Assembly (NCBI RefSeq): GCF_047159865.1
Contig: NZ_AP038804.1
Coordinates: forward strand, 186,001-250,000
Direction of reading: 5' to 3'
Source: JAIOSF01 sp047159865
GTDB lineage: Bacteria; Campylobacterota; Campylobacteria; Campylobacterales; Arcobacteraceae
Length of the DNA stretch: 64,000 bases
A model generated the notes under the pieces. That model saw only the letters and a program-made list of their open reading frames with translations, was not told the DNA's origin and did not search any database. Both the position numbers and the translations under genes were made by a program. This document shows positions 1-8,139 of this stretch, piece by piece (the stretch's first letter is position 1; every line of letters starts with the position of its first letter).

Positions 1-1
1 A

Positions 2-904
2 TTTATAGCTAAGATTCAATTTGGTTGGTCTCCTGATAAATATTTAGAAAAAAAATCAGAATTTGATCCATCAAAAATTTCAGATGAAGAATTTGATAAG
101 ATATTTGACAATGGAATACAAAAAAATCATTTTACAAACATTGATGATACAATAGAAAAAATCATTTTAGATTATATAAAAAACAATAAACTTAATAAAG
201 ATTATTTAAAAGAAATATTAGATGACAAAAATGGAAGTATTGTAAGATATGATTTAAATGAGCAAATACAAAATTTTCATTATAATTTACTTGTAGATTT
301 TAAATATACAATAGAGAAATGTACTAATGATATATATGAAGTATTTGAAAAACATGCTGAAGATTTACATAACATACTGGCTCTTGACAATTTTCATTAT
401 TTTATTAATTTTCTAAAACAAAATGGAAAAATTATACAAGATGATTTTATTGATAATGTTATTAAAAGATATATTGATAAATTAATATTACAAGAAAAAT
501 CTATAAGTATTCATGAATCATATAAACAAGATTTCATAAAAGAAAACTATCCACATTTAATAAAATATTGGAATGATACTAAACAAGATGAATTAATAGA
601 TAATACAAGTCTAGAAACAATTGATGCATTATTGAATAAAACTGTATCAGGGTGGGGGAATAAAGATGAATATATTTTAAATAATCTTAAAGAAGAAATT
701 TACCTAGAATATATTGAATCTTCATCAACTTTTACAAAAAGTATAATCAATTTTATATCATCAAAAAGAAATGATAAAGATCATTTTCAGAATGCTATTA
801 AGAATATTAAAAGAGCATTAAAAAATTTACAAGAAAGAAATAAAGATTATAAATTTAAAGTTGATAAAATAATTGAAGAAACTCAAATAAAACTTGATAT
901 CTAA
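2..904 (+). CDS. Unrecognised protein, C-terminal part (5' end outside the window)
   Basis: The frame is open from base 2 to the TAA at 902-904, giving 300 residues with no start needed inside the window, so this is the C-terminal part of a longer gene. An internal ATG at 632 is unlikely to be the true start because the frame continues upstream with the same lysine, asparagine and isoleucine-rich composition. The protein looks mostly helical and charged, ends in a Lys-rich helical stretch, and has no membrane segment. I see no catalytic motif. The codon use is extremely A/T-biased, more so than the housekeeping genes of this window, which fits an accessory gene. A C-terminal part of a large P-loop ATPase (for example KAP-type) is possible but unsupported. 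Confidence 0.75.
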   Translation, partial: FIAKIQFGWSPDKYLEKKSEFDPSKISDEEFDKIFDNGIQKNHFTNIDDTIEKIILDYIKNNKLNKDYLKEILDDKNGSIVRYDLNEQIQNFHYNLLVDFKYTIEKCTNDIYEVFEKHAEDLHNILALDNFHYFINFLKQNGKIIQDDFIDNVIKRYIDKLILQEKSISIHESYKQDFIKENYPHLIKYWNDTKQDELIDNTSLETIDALLNKTVSGWGNKDEYILNNLKEEIYLEYIESSSTFTKSIINFISSKRNDKDHFQNAIKNIKRALKNLQERNKDYKFKVDKIIEETQIKLDI

Positions 905-929
905 ATTAAGGTACAACAAAACACAGGAA

Positions 930-1034
930 AAAAACAAGTTACTCAAGCAAATTTTTAATCAATAAATAGCTATCATTTAGTGGTTATAAAAAATCATTTG
1001 CGAACTGATTGAGGGTAACTTGTTTTTCAGTTCG
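930..1034. repeat. Nested inverted repeats in a gene-free gap
   Basis: A 13-base arm at 930-942 (AAAAACAAGTTAC) is matched perfectly in inverse orientation at 1015-1027. The second arm sits in the loop of another inverted repeat, CGAACTG at 1001-1007 and CAGTTCG at 1028-1034. The two pairings interlock, so both cannot form at once. The gap lies between the partial gene and an antitoxin gene. It may be a structured RNA, a recombination site or a remnant of a mobile element end; nothing in the sequence decides between these. Confidence 0.45.
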
Positions 1035-1111
1035 GTCGTTAATCAAAAAGACTCAAACTAAATTCACTTAACTTTTGATATAATTTAATAAATTAAAATA
1101 AAGGTTTTGTC

Positions 1112-1369
1112 ATGCAAACATTAACAGTAGATATACAAGATAATTTTGTAGAAGATTTTTTAAGTATGATTGAACAATATAAAGATAAAGTTCAAGTTAA
1201 AAAAGACAAAAACTTAGAATATGATCCATACTTTTATGAAAGACAAAAAGAGTTACATACAATAAGACAGGATATCCAAAGTGGAGATAGATCATTAACA
1301 TCTTTTGAGGATTTTGAAAATTCTACAATACAATTTGAAAAAGAATTAGAATTAAAATATGCAAATTAA
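1112..1369 (+). CDS. Type II antitoxin of a RelE/ParE-type module
   Basis: This is an 85-residue acidic protein. The first 30 or so residues resemble the strand-helix DNA-binding part of small antitoxins, and the middle holds a DPYFYER motif followed by an acidic DFEDFE stretch typical of antitoxins paired with RelE/ParE toxins. An AAAGG ribosome site precedes the ATG. The toxin reading frame overlaps its last codons (from 1359) but is broken, so this is probably an orphaned antitoxin or one that still binds related toxins in trans. An intact but different ParE module lies at 35.0-35.5 kb. The family is assigned from sequence pattern and context only. Confidence 0.7.
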   Translation: MQTLTVDIQDNFVEDFLSMIEQYKDKVQVKKDKNLEYDPYFYERQKELHTIRQDIQSGDRSLTSFEDFENSTIQFEKELELKYAN

Positions 1370-1618
1370 ACTTTAATTCAATTTTAGCATACATAGCAAA
1401 AGATAAATTATCTGCTTCAAAAAAATTTAGAAAAGATTTATTTGAACAAATCAAAAACTTACCCCATTTTCCATACAAATTTAAAAAGTCATTATATTTT
1501 GAAAATAAAAAATATCAGAGATATGACTTTTAAAAAATATACTATTGTGTATGAAGTAGATTTAGATACAAACTCCATCATCATTTTAAACATCTTTAAC
1601 AAAAACAAACCATCATAA
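1359..1618 (+). pseudogene. RelE/ParE-family toxin, broken by two frameshifts
   Basis: The ATG at 1359 overlaps the antitoxin end and gives only MQIKL before a stop. Moving frame by one base at 1371-1375 opens a typical ParE core (AYIAKDKLSASKKFRKDLFE), which stops at 1531. A second one-base shift in the A-run near 1507-1512 restores the expected IRDM...YTIVYEVD strands and runs to the TAA at 1616-1618. Joined, the product is about 85 residues, the normal length for this toxin family. Both shifts are at homopolymers (T3-4 and A6), so either the toxin has been inactivated or the assembly has indel errors. The antitoxin upstream is intact, which fits loss of a toxin. Confidence 0.8.
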
Positions 1619-1642
1619 TATTTTATACCAAATCCCTCCATA

Positions 1643-1684
1643 TTGACACATATCAATAAAATCATCTCTACATTACATTATAAT
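1643..1684 (+). promoter_or_regulatory. FNR/NNR-type activator box with class II spacing to a -10 element
   Basis: TTGACACATATCAA at 1643-1656 matches the FNR-family consensus TTGAT-N4-ATCAA at nine of ten defined positions. TATAAT lies at 1679-1684. Taking the hexamer as -12 to -7 puts the box centre at -41.5, the exact position used by class II FNR/CRP activators, which replace a -35 element. The site precedes the six-gene cluster at 1.7-4.8 kb, which ends in a YgbA homologue. Confidence 0.7.
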
Positions 1685-1715
1685 TCTTATATATAAAATA
1701 ATACAAGGAATTATG

Positions 1716-2075
1716 ATGAATAACTTACCAGCAAACGCAGAACAAATCGATGTAATGGGTGCTACAGTACCATTTTTTAAATACGAAGAAAATGGTGTGA
1801 CATTTTTACAGTTTGATAGTAGCAAGTGTGGACATCCAGAGCCTATGATAAATGCTATGTCAGGATTACAAGCTATCCAAGATGGAGAAAAACTAGTGAT
1901 GATAAATAGTAAACCACCTATGGGACTTTTTCCTAAAATAGAAAACGATTTTAACTTTGAGTTAGATGCATTAGAAGATGGAAATGCAAAAGTAATTTTT
2001 ACAAAAAGAGCAGAAGGTGAAGTAAAAACAGACTTTGAAGACACTGGTTGTGGTGGGACAGGTTGCTCTAACTAA
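1716..2075 (+). CDS. DUF2249-like protein, first gene of an NO-type operon
   Basis: This small soluble protein has about 119 residues. Its core matches the DUF2249 (TusA-like fold) pattern: a beta strand, a CGHPEP turn where the family has xPPEP, a helix, then a strand leading to NSKPPMGLFP and a second helix. The tail ends in the cysteine-glycine pattern CGGTGCSN, which could bind metal or carry sulfur. DUF2249 proteins commonly sit beside denitrification and NO-detoxification genes. ATGs occur at 1713 and 1716; the second has better spacing from AAGGAA at 1705-1710. The stop overlaps the next start (TAATG), so the two are translationally coupled. The precise biochemical role is unknown. Confidence 0.75.
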   Translation: MNNLPANAEQIDVMGATVPFFKYEENGVTFLQFDSSKCGHPEPMINAMSGLQAIQDGEKLVMINSKPPMGLFPKIENDFNFELDALEDGNAKVIFTKRAEGEVKTDFEDTGCGGTGCSN

Positions 2076-3307
2076 TGGCTGTTTCACAAGACTTTGCACC
2101 ACCATTTAAACTAATAGCACCCTATTTTATTATAGGTGTGTGTAGTTTTGTATTTTCTGCATTACTGTTATTTGGTTTTGAGGTAGAGTCTTTAAGTAGT
2201 ATGGATCATACTACTTTATCATGGGTTCATATATTTTTACTTGGATTTGTGATGATGGTGATATTTGGGGCGATGGCACAGCTTGTACCAGTAGTTTTAG
2301 AGGTAGGACATTTTGCAGTAGAGTTATACTACATCATCTATCCACTTTTATTTATAGGTACTATTTTGATGGGATATGGTTTTTTAAACTCTCCTGCACT
2401 ACTACCATATGGTGGTATCATCGTACTTATAGCTTTACTGATATTTGTTTTAGAAACATTTTTGACTATACAAAAGGTGAAAAAACTCAATCTTGTGATG
2501 GTAAGTGTTGTTTCAGCAAATAGTTTTTTATTTTTAGGACTTATATTTGGTATCTTGATGGCTTTAGGATACGCTGGGACTATAGATATAGATGTGTTAG
2601 CATTACTAAAAGCACATGTATATTTAGTGTTAGCAGGATATGTGGGTATCACTATCATGGGGATGAGTCTAGTACTTTTACCTATGTTTTGGTTATCGCA
2701 TAGTTTTTCTTGGAAGCCAGTAACATATGCACTTTATATGGTGAGTTTGGGGGTAGTATCTGTGATGTTATCATCACTATTTGATAGTGTTATTTTAGAG
2801 TATAGCGGATATTCATTGACTCTTTTAGCTTTATGTTTATACTTTTATCAAGTATATATCATCTATAAAACACGAGTAAGAATGGATAAAGATATCTATT
2901 TAAAATCTTTGATTTTTTCATACAGTAGTTTATTTGTAACTATCATTATGGGAATCATCTATATCTTTGTACCAAGTCAAAGTTTACTTTTGACTATAGG
3001 ATGGATGGCATTTTTAGGATATATCACATTTATCATCAATGGGCATTTATATAAAATCGTTCCATTTTTAGTATGGTATCAAAAGTTTTCTCCACTAATA
3101 GGGAAACAAAAAGTACCAATGCTTGCAGATATGGTACCAGTAAAAAGTAGTAAAGTTCAGTTTATCTTTAGTGCCTTGGGTGTTATTGTAGGTGCTATTG
3201 GGATATTGGTCGCTTCAAATGAGATATTTAAAGCGGGAATTAGTTTTTTATTTGTAGGTTCAGTTTTTATGTTAAAAGACCTACTTTTTATGATAAATTT
3301 TAAATAA
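2075..3307 (+). CDS. Polytopic membrane protein, heme-copper-oxidase-subunit-I-like
   Basis: This 410-residue integral membrane protein has about 12 hydrophobic segments over its whole length. Histidines sit in or next to membrane helices (the DHTTLSWVH region near residue 45, LKAHVYL near 180, INGHLYKIVPFLVWY near 320). This pattern resembles the heme-copper-oxidase-like/NnrS-type membrane proteins found next to denitrification genes. It starts on the A of the preceding stop, so it is translated with the DUF2249-like protein. Location in the inner membrane is certain from hydropathy; heme or copper binding is inferred from the histidine pattern. It is probably part of the NO-responsive set here. 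It is not a canonical NorB, because the full set of six NorB histidines is not evident. Confidence 0.7.
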   Translation: MAVSQDFAPPFKLIAPYFIIGVCSFVFSALLLFGFEVESLSSMDHTTLSWVHIFLLGFVMMVIFGAMAQLVPVVLEVGHFAVELYYIIYPLLFIGTILMGYGFLNSPALLPYGGIIVLIALLIFVLETFLTIQKVKKLNLVMVSVVSANSFLFLGLIFGILMALGYAGTIDIDVLALLKAHVYLVLAGYVGITIMGMSLVLLPMFWLSHSFSWKPVTYALYMVSLGVVSVMLSSLFDSVILEYSGYSLTLLALCLYFYQVYIIYKTRVRMDKDIYLKSLIFSYSSLFVTIIMGIIYIFVPSQSLLLTIGWMAFLGYITFIINGHLYKIVPFLVWYQKFSPLIGKQKVPMLADMVPVKSSKVQFIFSALGVIVGAIGILVASNEIFKAGISFLFVGSVFMLKDLLFMINFK

Positions 3308-3318
3308 AAGGAAAAAAA

Positions 3319-3624
3319 ATGGTAACAAAAGAAGAATTATTTAAAGCAGTTTCAACAGTAAACGATCCAGAAGTAGGATTCAACCTTGTAGAGATGGGAC
3401 TTATTTATGATGCAATGTGTGATGAAAACTACAACGCAAAAATCATCATGACACTTTCTACAAAAGCGTGTCCACTACATCAGATGATTGTGCAGTGGGT
3501 AGAAGAAGCAGTGATGAGAGAGTGTGAACAGGTTCAAAATATAGAAGTAGAAGTAGTATGGGAGCCAGCATGGAATATCACTATGGCTACAGATGAAGTA
3601 AAACAAAAACTAAGCGGAAACTAA
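3319..3624 (+). CDS. MIP18/DUF59-family Fe-S assembly factor (SufT/PaaD-like)
   Basis: This is a 101-residue, single-domain DUF59 protein. The N-terminal helix, the NDPEVGFNLVEMGLIYDA motif (residues 15-32) and the TKACPLHQ loop with the conserved cysteine are characteristic of SufT and PaaD-type factors that help mature iron-sulfur proteins. It acts in the cytoplasm. It follows the membrane protein by 11 bases with its own GGAAAA ribosome site and belongs to the same operon. Nitric oxide destroys Fe-S clusters, so a repair factor fits a nitrosative-stress operon; that link is an inference. Confidence 0.85.
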   Translation: MVTKEELFKAVSTVNDPEVGFNLVEMGLIYDAMCDENYNAKIIMTLSTKACPLHQMIVQWVEEAVMRECEQVQNIEVEVVWEPAWNITMATDEVKQKLSGN

Positions 3625-3625
3625 T

Positions 3626-3829
3626 TTGAATAAAATATACGGTACTTTAATATTTTTCTTTTATTTTGTAAAGTATCCTATAGTTATCTATCTACCTATA
3701 AGTTATTTATATTTAGATTTAAACAACAATAATATCATGAATATTTTAGCTTTTATATCTAGTTTACTCATAATCAAAGACTGGTTTTTCCCAATGGAGA
3801 AACCAACAAATTGCACACAAGGAAAATAA
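3626..3829 (+). CDS. Small membrane protein in the NO-type operon
   Basis: This 67-residue protein starts with TTG one base after the preceding stop. It has two hydrophobic segments (about residues 5-27 and 37-54) and a short polar tail ending CTQGK. I do not recognise a family. Its tight packing between the SufT-like and FmdE-like genes, with no gap on either side, supports it as a real translated gene that may partner the large membrane protein upstream. Confidence 0.65.
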   Translation: MNKIYGTLIFFFYFVKYPIVIYLPISYLYLDLNNNNIMNILAFISSLLIIKDWFFPMEKPTNCTQGK

Positions 3830-3830
3830 T

Positions 3831-4424
3831 ATGAACTATCCAAAATTTTTTAATACAATAGAAACGATAAAACTACAAGACCCTCTTTCAAATCTTTTAG
3901 GGACATTTGAAAATGGTTTAATAGAATTTAGCTACTTAGATGTAGTGAAAAATGCAGGACATAGTTGTCCTACAGTAGCTGGGGCATATTTGTTAGCATT
4001 AGAGGGTATAAAAGCTTTGTATGAAAACGATACACCTGTAAGAGGTGAAATTTTTGTATCATTTAGTGAAGATTCTAGTGAGGGTGTAGCTGGAGTGATT
4101 GCAAATGTATTGAGTCATATTACAGGGGCTACTGAATCTTTAGGATTCAAAGGTTTAAATGGAAACTTTGTACGACATGATCTTATGCAGTTTAATGCTG
4201 AAATATCTTCAAGTATCAAACTCCAAAGACTCGATACTGGTAAAACAGTTGAACTAATTTACAATCCATCTAGCATAGAACAAAATCCACAAGTAGGTAC
4301 ACTTATGCAAAAAATAATGCAAAATATAGCAACTCCAGAAGAGAAAAAACTTTTTGGCACTTTATGGCAAGAGCGAGTTGAAAATATATTTAAAAATATA
4401 CCACAAGTGATTAAAGTAGTTTAA
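3831..4424 (+). CDS. FmdE-domain-like protein
   Basis: This is a 197-residue soluble protein. Residues 40-60 carry NAGHSCPTVAGAYLLALEG, which matches the conserved His-x-Cys-Pro loop of the FmdE domain; such loops bind metal in characterised relatives. The rest alternates strands and helices, with no signal peptide. It starts one base after the previous stop, after the ribosome site AAGGAAAA, and the YgbA gene follows one base after its own stop. The physiological reaction is unknown; a metal-binding role in redox or nitrosative stress is an inference from context. Confidence 0.65.
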   Translation: MNYPKFFNTIETIKLQDPLSNLLGTFENGLIEFSYLDVVKNAGHSCPTVAGAYLLALEGIKALYENDTPVRGEIFVSFSEDSSEGVAGVIANVLSHITGATESLGFKGLNGNFVRHDLMQFNAEISSSIKLQRLDTGKTVELIYNPSSIEQNPQVGTLMQKIMQNIATPEEKKLFGTLWQERVENIFKNIPQVIKVV

Positions 4425-4425
4425 A

Positions 4426-4767
4426 ATGACAAACGAAAAGTTTATAAGTGAAGTAGAAACTCTTAAAAAGTTTTTTACTGTTTACTGTAAAGATAAACAT
4501 ACTCACCAACACAAAAATATAAAAAGTATTGACTATAAAAGTCAAAACTATCAAGTAGAACTAGAGTTGTGTGATGAGTGTAGTGAACTTATAAAGTATT
4601 CCATAGAGAGACTTCAGGGCTGTCCACATGAGATAAAACCTCGATGTAGAAAATGCCCAAATCCATGTTATGAAAAAAAACAATGGAAAAGATTAGCACA
4701 TCTTATGCGTTATAGTGGTATGAAACTAGGTATTTTAAAAATAAAGAGATTTTTTAGACTCAATTAA
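4426..4767 (+). CDS. ygbA: YgbA-like nitrous-oxide-stimulated-promoter family protein
   Basis: This 113-residue Cys-rich protein follows the YgbA pattern: an early YCKDKH, then CDECSELIKYSIERLQGCPH, a CRKCPNPCY cluster, and an RYSGMKLG tail. These are the conserved positions of the YgbA family, whose E. coli member is induced by nitric oxide through NsrR. The spaced cysteines (about residues 20, 50, 53, 65, 74, 77, 81) probably bind zinc or an Fe-S cluster. It is the last gene of the cluster, one base after the FmdE-like gene, and meets the HugZ-like gene tail to tail. It is the strongest evidence that the operon answers nitrosative stress. Confidence 0.85.
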   Translation: MTNEKFISEVETLKKFFTVYCKDKHTHQHKNIKSIDYKSQNYQVELELCDECSELIKYSIERLQGCPHEIKPRCRKCPNPCYEKKQWKRLAHLMRYSGMKLGILKIKRFFRLN

Positions 4768-4781
4768 TTAAAATAAAACTA

Positions 4782-5318
4782 TTATTTTTGACCTTTTTTT
4801 AGTCCCTCCGCATGAGACTTTGAATGTCCTTGATCATTTAAAGATAAAGTTTTTCTATCATCAGATATCTTAAAAGCTCCACCAAAACCTAAAACAAAAT
4901 TACCCTCAGAAGGTGTAAGTTTATAAAATCGTGAGTCTTTCATCATAGAAAAAAACGACACTTTTTCACCAAATCTTTCTTTGAAAAGATTGTGTATTTT
5001 TTCTTCTCTTTCATCATTTTCGTCAAATGCTTCTGCTTTTGCTTTGAAGTACATTCGTCTTCTTGCATAGATATGTTCTGTTACACTTTCATCTTCTAAA
5101 AACATGATATGAGCTTTTCTAGTCGCATTTATATTATGTGAGTGTTTTACTGCGGTACTAATAAACACATAAAAATTGCCCTCTTCATCCTCTACATACG
5201 GTGAGTATGAAACAAATGGTTCCGCATCAGCATCTACTGTTGAGAGTAAAACTGACTGTATATTTTGTAAAAAAGGTACCATCTCATTTTGAGCTTCTTC
5301 TATTGTAATTCTTTTCAT
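4782..5318 (-). CDS. HugZ-like split-barrel protein (heme degradation family)
   Basis: This 178-residue protein belongs to the FMN-binding split-barrel/pyridoxamine-phosphate-oxidase fold. The VLLSTVDADAEPFVSYSPY strand pair near residue 25, the ATRKAHIMFLED segment and the GNFVLGFGGAFKI motif near residue 140 are those of HugZ/ChuZ heme oxygenases, which open heme to release iron. The C-terminal GHSKSH resembles the His-rich tail that binds heme iron in HugZ. It is shorter than the ~250-residue characterised members, lacking their N-terminal part. No heme transporter lies beside it, so use of heme as substrate is inferred from the family. Confidence 0.75.
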   Translation of the reverse strand: MKRITIEEAQNEMVPFLQNIQSVLLSTVDADAEPFVSYSPYVEDEEGNFYVFISTAVKHSHNINATRKAHIMFLEDESVTEHIYARRRMYFKAKAEAFDENDEREEKIHNLFKERFGEKVSFFSMMKDSRFYKLTPSEGNFVLGFGGAFKISDDRKTLSLNDQGHSKSHAEGLKKGQK

Positions 5319-5360
5319 AAATTGCCTTTAAAATTTTTGATGAGTTTACTACACCAAAAC

Positions 5361-7823
5361 TTAATTCAAAGCCTTACAATTTATTATCTTAATTTCATTA
5401 AGCTTATCAAATAATGAAAGTGTATAGCTCTCTACATTTGCTGCAATTTCTCTTAACTTTGTATTTGAAGCTCGTTTTGAATTTTCATCTACATATCTTT
5501 GAACACATTTATGTACATTTTCATGAATCACTTTTAACTCAGCCCACTCTTTACTTTTTGTGTATCTTAAATGCTGTGATTCTACTTCCCTCATCCATTT
5601 TCCCATTGTGCACGAGGTTTCATCTGAAACATTCCATTTTTCATAAGTACCAACTTTTTCATAGTTATTCATCTTAAACTTTATATGTGCATTTTTGAGT
5701 TCTGCTGTTTTATAAACTAGCTCAATATCACACACTTGTTCTCTATAGATTTTCTTAAACTTTGCATTTGATGATGCATTGATGAGTTCTTGAGAAAGAT
5801 GAGAAATAGATGCAGACAAATCAGAAATATACTGTGCATTTTGTGCATTGATTTGTGTATTTTGGTCTAGGTTTCCAATCGCTGTATTTATTTGTTCAAT
5901 ACTTCTTTGTTGCTCTAAACTTGCACTTGAAACATTATCAATGATCTCTATAGTATTTGATACATGATGATTTAAAATTTCGTAACCACTACTCATCTCT
6001 TGTGCTATTTTTTTCCCTTGTTCTGTTTTTTGCGTTGCTTTTTGAACAAGAGTTTTAATCTCTTGAGCTGCTTCTTTTGACCTTGCTGCTAAATTTCTAA
6101 CCTCTTGTGCAACGACAGCAAAACCTTTTCCAGCTTCACCTGCTGTTGCTGCTTCAACGGCTGCATTTAAACTTAAAATATTTGTTTGAAATGCGATCCT
6201 ATCAATTATCGAAGTTGCTTCATTTATAGCTGTGACTTGAACATTTATATCATCCATTGATTCGGCTGTTTTGTTTGATAATATTTTACCTTCATCAGCA
6301 GACAAAGAGAGTTCTTTTGCATAATTAGACATTTTATTTACATTTTGAGTATTGGTTTGTATATTTTGAGTTATTTGATCCAATGATGCTGATGTTTCTT
6401 CCAATGAAACTGCTTGAGAATTGGAAGCATTTGACAAATCAATAGAACTTTTACTTAATGTTGTAGTATCAATATTGAGTTTATCTCCTGTGTTTAAAAT
6501 CATTGCTAAAAATTCTGATACATTATTTCCTATAAGTTTTGTACTAGCTACAAGTGTTCCAAAATCACCATATAAACCTGTTTCACTTTTTTTGGGTACT
6601 GTATACTCGAAATTGTATTCACCATACGCTTCGAGTGCTTTATTTAAAATATCAAACTTATGTTTTGTTTCATCGAGCATTTTGTTTATATTGATAATCA
6701 AATCTTTAACATCTGGAGAAACATTATTATGGTGTGGAATTTTATATCCATAAAAACCATTTGCCACTTTTTGTAAAATATCATTTGCTTCTTCTAGCAC
6801 TTCTTTATTATGATTTATTAGTTTAACACTTTTTAATATATTTATATTTATCTCTTGTGCTATATCATAAAACTCATCTTTAGTCTTGATATTTAACTCT
6901 TCAGCATGATTTGACTTATAGTTAATTACATCGAAAAAACTTTGCAATCCACTTTGAACTATTTTAATATTTTTAACAATTTGTTTTGAAAAAAATGTGA
7001 TGATCAAAAATTGAATAGTGACAATACAAAATGCAACAAATAGTATACTATATAGAAGTGATCTGCTTTTATTGTGTACATCATTTTTGATTATTTTATT
7101 TAAAGTATCCAATAAGTGATCTGTTTTAGAGAAGTTTTTATTGAGTTCTTTATGAAGTGTATCAATAAACATTTGATTTTTAACCACTAGTGTCAACATC
7201 TTTTTATATTCAATCAATGCTTCATTGATCTTTTTTTGCATCGGTTTATTTGTAGTAAAGTGTTCAGATCCTCTTACTGATCTTCTCATTTTAAAATGTA
7301 TTCGTCCAAACTTTTTTAGGTCTATCTCTTTATAGAGTAAAAAGTTTTTTTCAAACAATTCCAACCTCATCATATATTGTAAAAGCTTATAATCATATAC
7401 TTTTAAAAAGATTGCATTTATCTTTTGTTTTGCTTCATTCATACTGGCTAAATTTGTATTTATCTCTTTTTGCTTATCCAAAACAGTATTGTATGATTTA
7501 TTTGAGATTACAAGTTGAGTATTGAAGTCCTTTAAAATATTTACATCTAAGTTAATATCCTTAGCTTGTTTGTAAAGTTTTGTATAAATACTTTGTGTAT
7601 AGTTATAATTTTTTACATACTCTATGTCATTGTTTTTTTGTATGGATATATTTTTTAAAGCATTAATTGATACTTGGAGATTGTTTAAATTAGCAATCAC
7701 AGTATTATATGTTTTTTGAGTATTTGTATAATAAAGTATCAATAGTATTAAAATAGAAAAACCAGAAATGGTCAGAAAAGATATAATATTTAGTTTTGAT
7801 TTAACAGTTTTGAAGTATCCCAA
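5361..7823 (-). CDS. Methyl-accepting chemotaxis protein with C-terminal CZB zinc domain
   Basis: This is an 820-residue chemoreceptor. A membrane segment at about 14-32 and another at about 255-280 enclose a helical sensor domain without an obvious Cache fold. The cytoplasmic part has HAMP-like helices, then the MCP signalling hairpin with DRIAFQTNILSLNAAVEAA near residue 542. Residues from about 700 form a chemoreceptor zinc-binding (CZB) domain: a His near 711, the CTMGKWM motif near 738 and the HENVH motif near 767 supply the 3His/1Cys ligands. CZB domains sense zinc or oxidised-chlorine chemistry in other bacteria. No che genes lie nearby, so it is an orphan receptor. Confidence 0.93.
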   Translation of the reverse strand: MGYFKTVKSKLNIISFLTISGFSILILLILYYTNTQKTYNTVIANLNNLQVSINALKNISIQKNNDIEYVKNYNYTQSIYTKLYKQAKDINLDVNILKDFNTQLVISNKSYNTVLDKQKEINTNLASMNEAKQKINAIFLKVYDYKLLQYMMRLELFEKNFLLYKEIDLKKFGRIHFKMRRSVRGSEHFTTNKPMQKKINEALIEYKKMLTLVVKNQMFIDTLHKELNKNFSKTDHLLDTLNKIIKNDVHNKSRSLLYSILFVAFCIVTIQFLIITFFSKQIVKNIKIVQSGLQSFFDVINYKSNHAEELNIKTKDEFYDIAQEININILKSVKLINHNKEVLEEANDILQKVANGFYGYKIPHHNNVSPDVKDLIININKMLDETKHKFDILNKALEAYGEYNFEYTVPKKSETGLYGDFGTLVASTKLIGNNVSEFLAMILNTGDKLNIDTTTLSKSSIDLSNASNSQAVSLEETSASLDQITQNIQTNTQNVNKMSNYAKELSLSADEGKILSNKTAESMDDINVQVTAINEATSIIDRIAFQTNILSLNAAVEAATAGEAGKGFAVVAQEVRNLAARSKEAAQEIKTLVQKATQKTEQGKKIAQEMSSGYEILNHHVSNTIEIIDNVSSASLEQQRSIEQINTAIGNLDQNTQINAQNAQYISDLSASISHLSQELINASSNAKFKKIYREQVCDIELVYKTAELKNAHIKFKMNNYEKVGTYEKWNVSDETSCTMGKWMREVESQHLRYTKSKEWAELKVIHENVHKCVQRYVDENSKRASNTKLREIAANVESYTLSLFDKLNEIKIINCKALN

Positions 7824-7899
7824 AATGAAACCCTTATAATAATTTATCTATATATTATAAAATATGGGTTACATTATGATTACATAATTAAAATAATTT

Positions 7900-8103
7900 T
7901 TATTTTTCTCTCAAATTTGTGATTGTTTCTCCACCTATTGCATAGTTATCTGTAGATACCTCATCAATTGTTACTACACATGTTTTTTCACCTCTTCCAA
8001 AAATATTAACAAAAGCAGCTGTTAAGTCTTTGGCTAATTGTTCTTTCTGTTCTTTTGTTGCTCCACCATCTTCATGTGTCATTTTTACATTTATAATTGG
8101 CAT
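7900..8103 (-). CDS. 4-oxalocrotonate tautomerase family protein
   Basis: This is a 67-residue protein, the usual length for 4-OT monomers. It begins Met-Pro-Ile, so removal of the methionine exposes the catalytic N-terminal proline. The helix with QKEQLAKDLTAAF and the following strand with VVTIDEV match the beta-alpha-beta fold. Such proteins form hexamers that tautomerise enols. No aromatic degradation pathway lies nearby, so the natural substrate is open. It sits between the chemoreceptor and metallophosphoesterase genes with short gaps on both sides. Confidence 0.85.
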   Translation of the reverse strand: MPIINVKMTHEDGGATKEQKEQLAKDLTAAFVNIFGRGEKTCVVTIDEVSTDNYAIGGETITNLREK

Positions 8104-8139
8104 ATTTTTCCTTTTTTCTTTTTGTATAGAATATCATTT

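Noticed and set aside
1001..1034. A tRNA-like TTCG-containing stem
   Set aside because: No acceptor stem, anticodon arm or CCA-compatible fold could be built around it; no tRNA was found anywhere in the window.
1673..2044. 123-residue minus-strand ORF opposite the DUF2249-like gene
   Set aside because: Mirror-frame shadow of a well-supported gene; no ribosome site and no recognisable protein pattern.
5414..5677. Plus-strand ORF inside the chemoreceptor gene
   Set aside because: Antisense shadow of the CZB domain coding region, with composition typical of reversed low-GC coding sequence.
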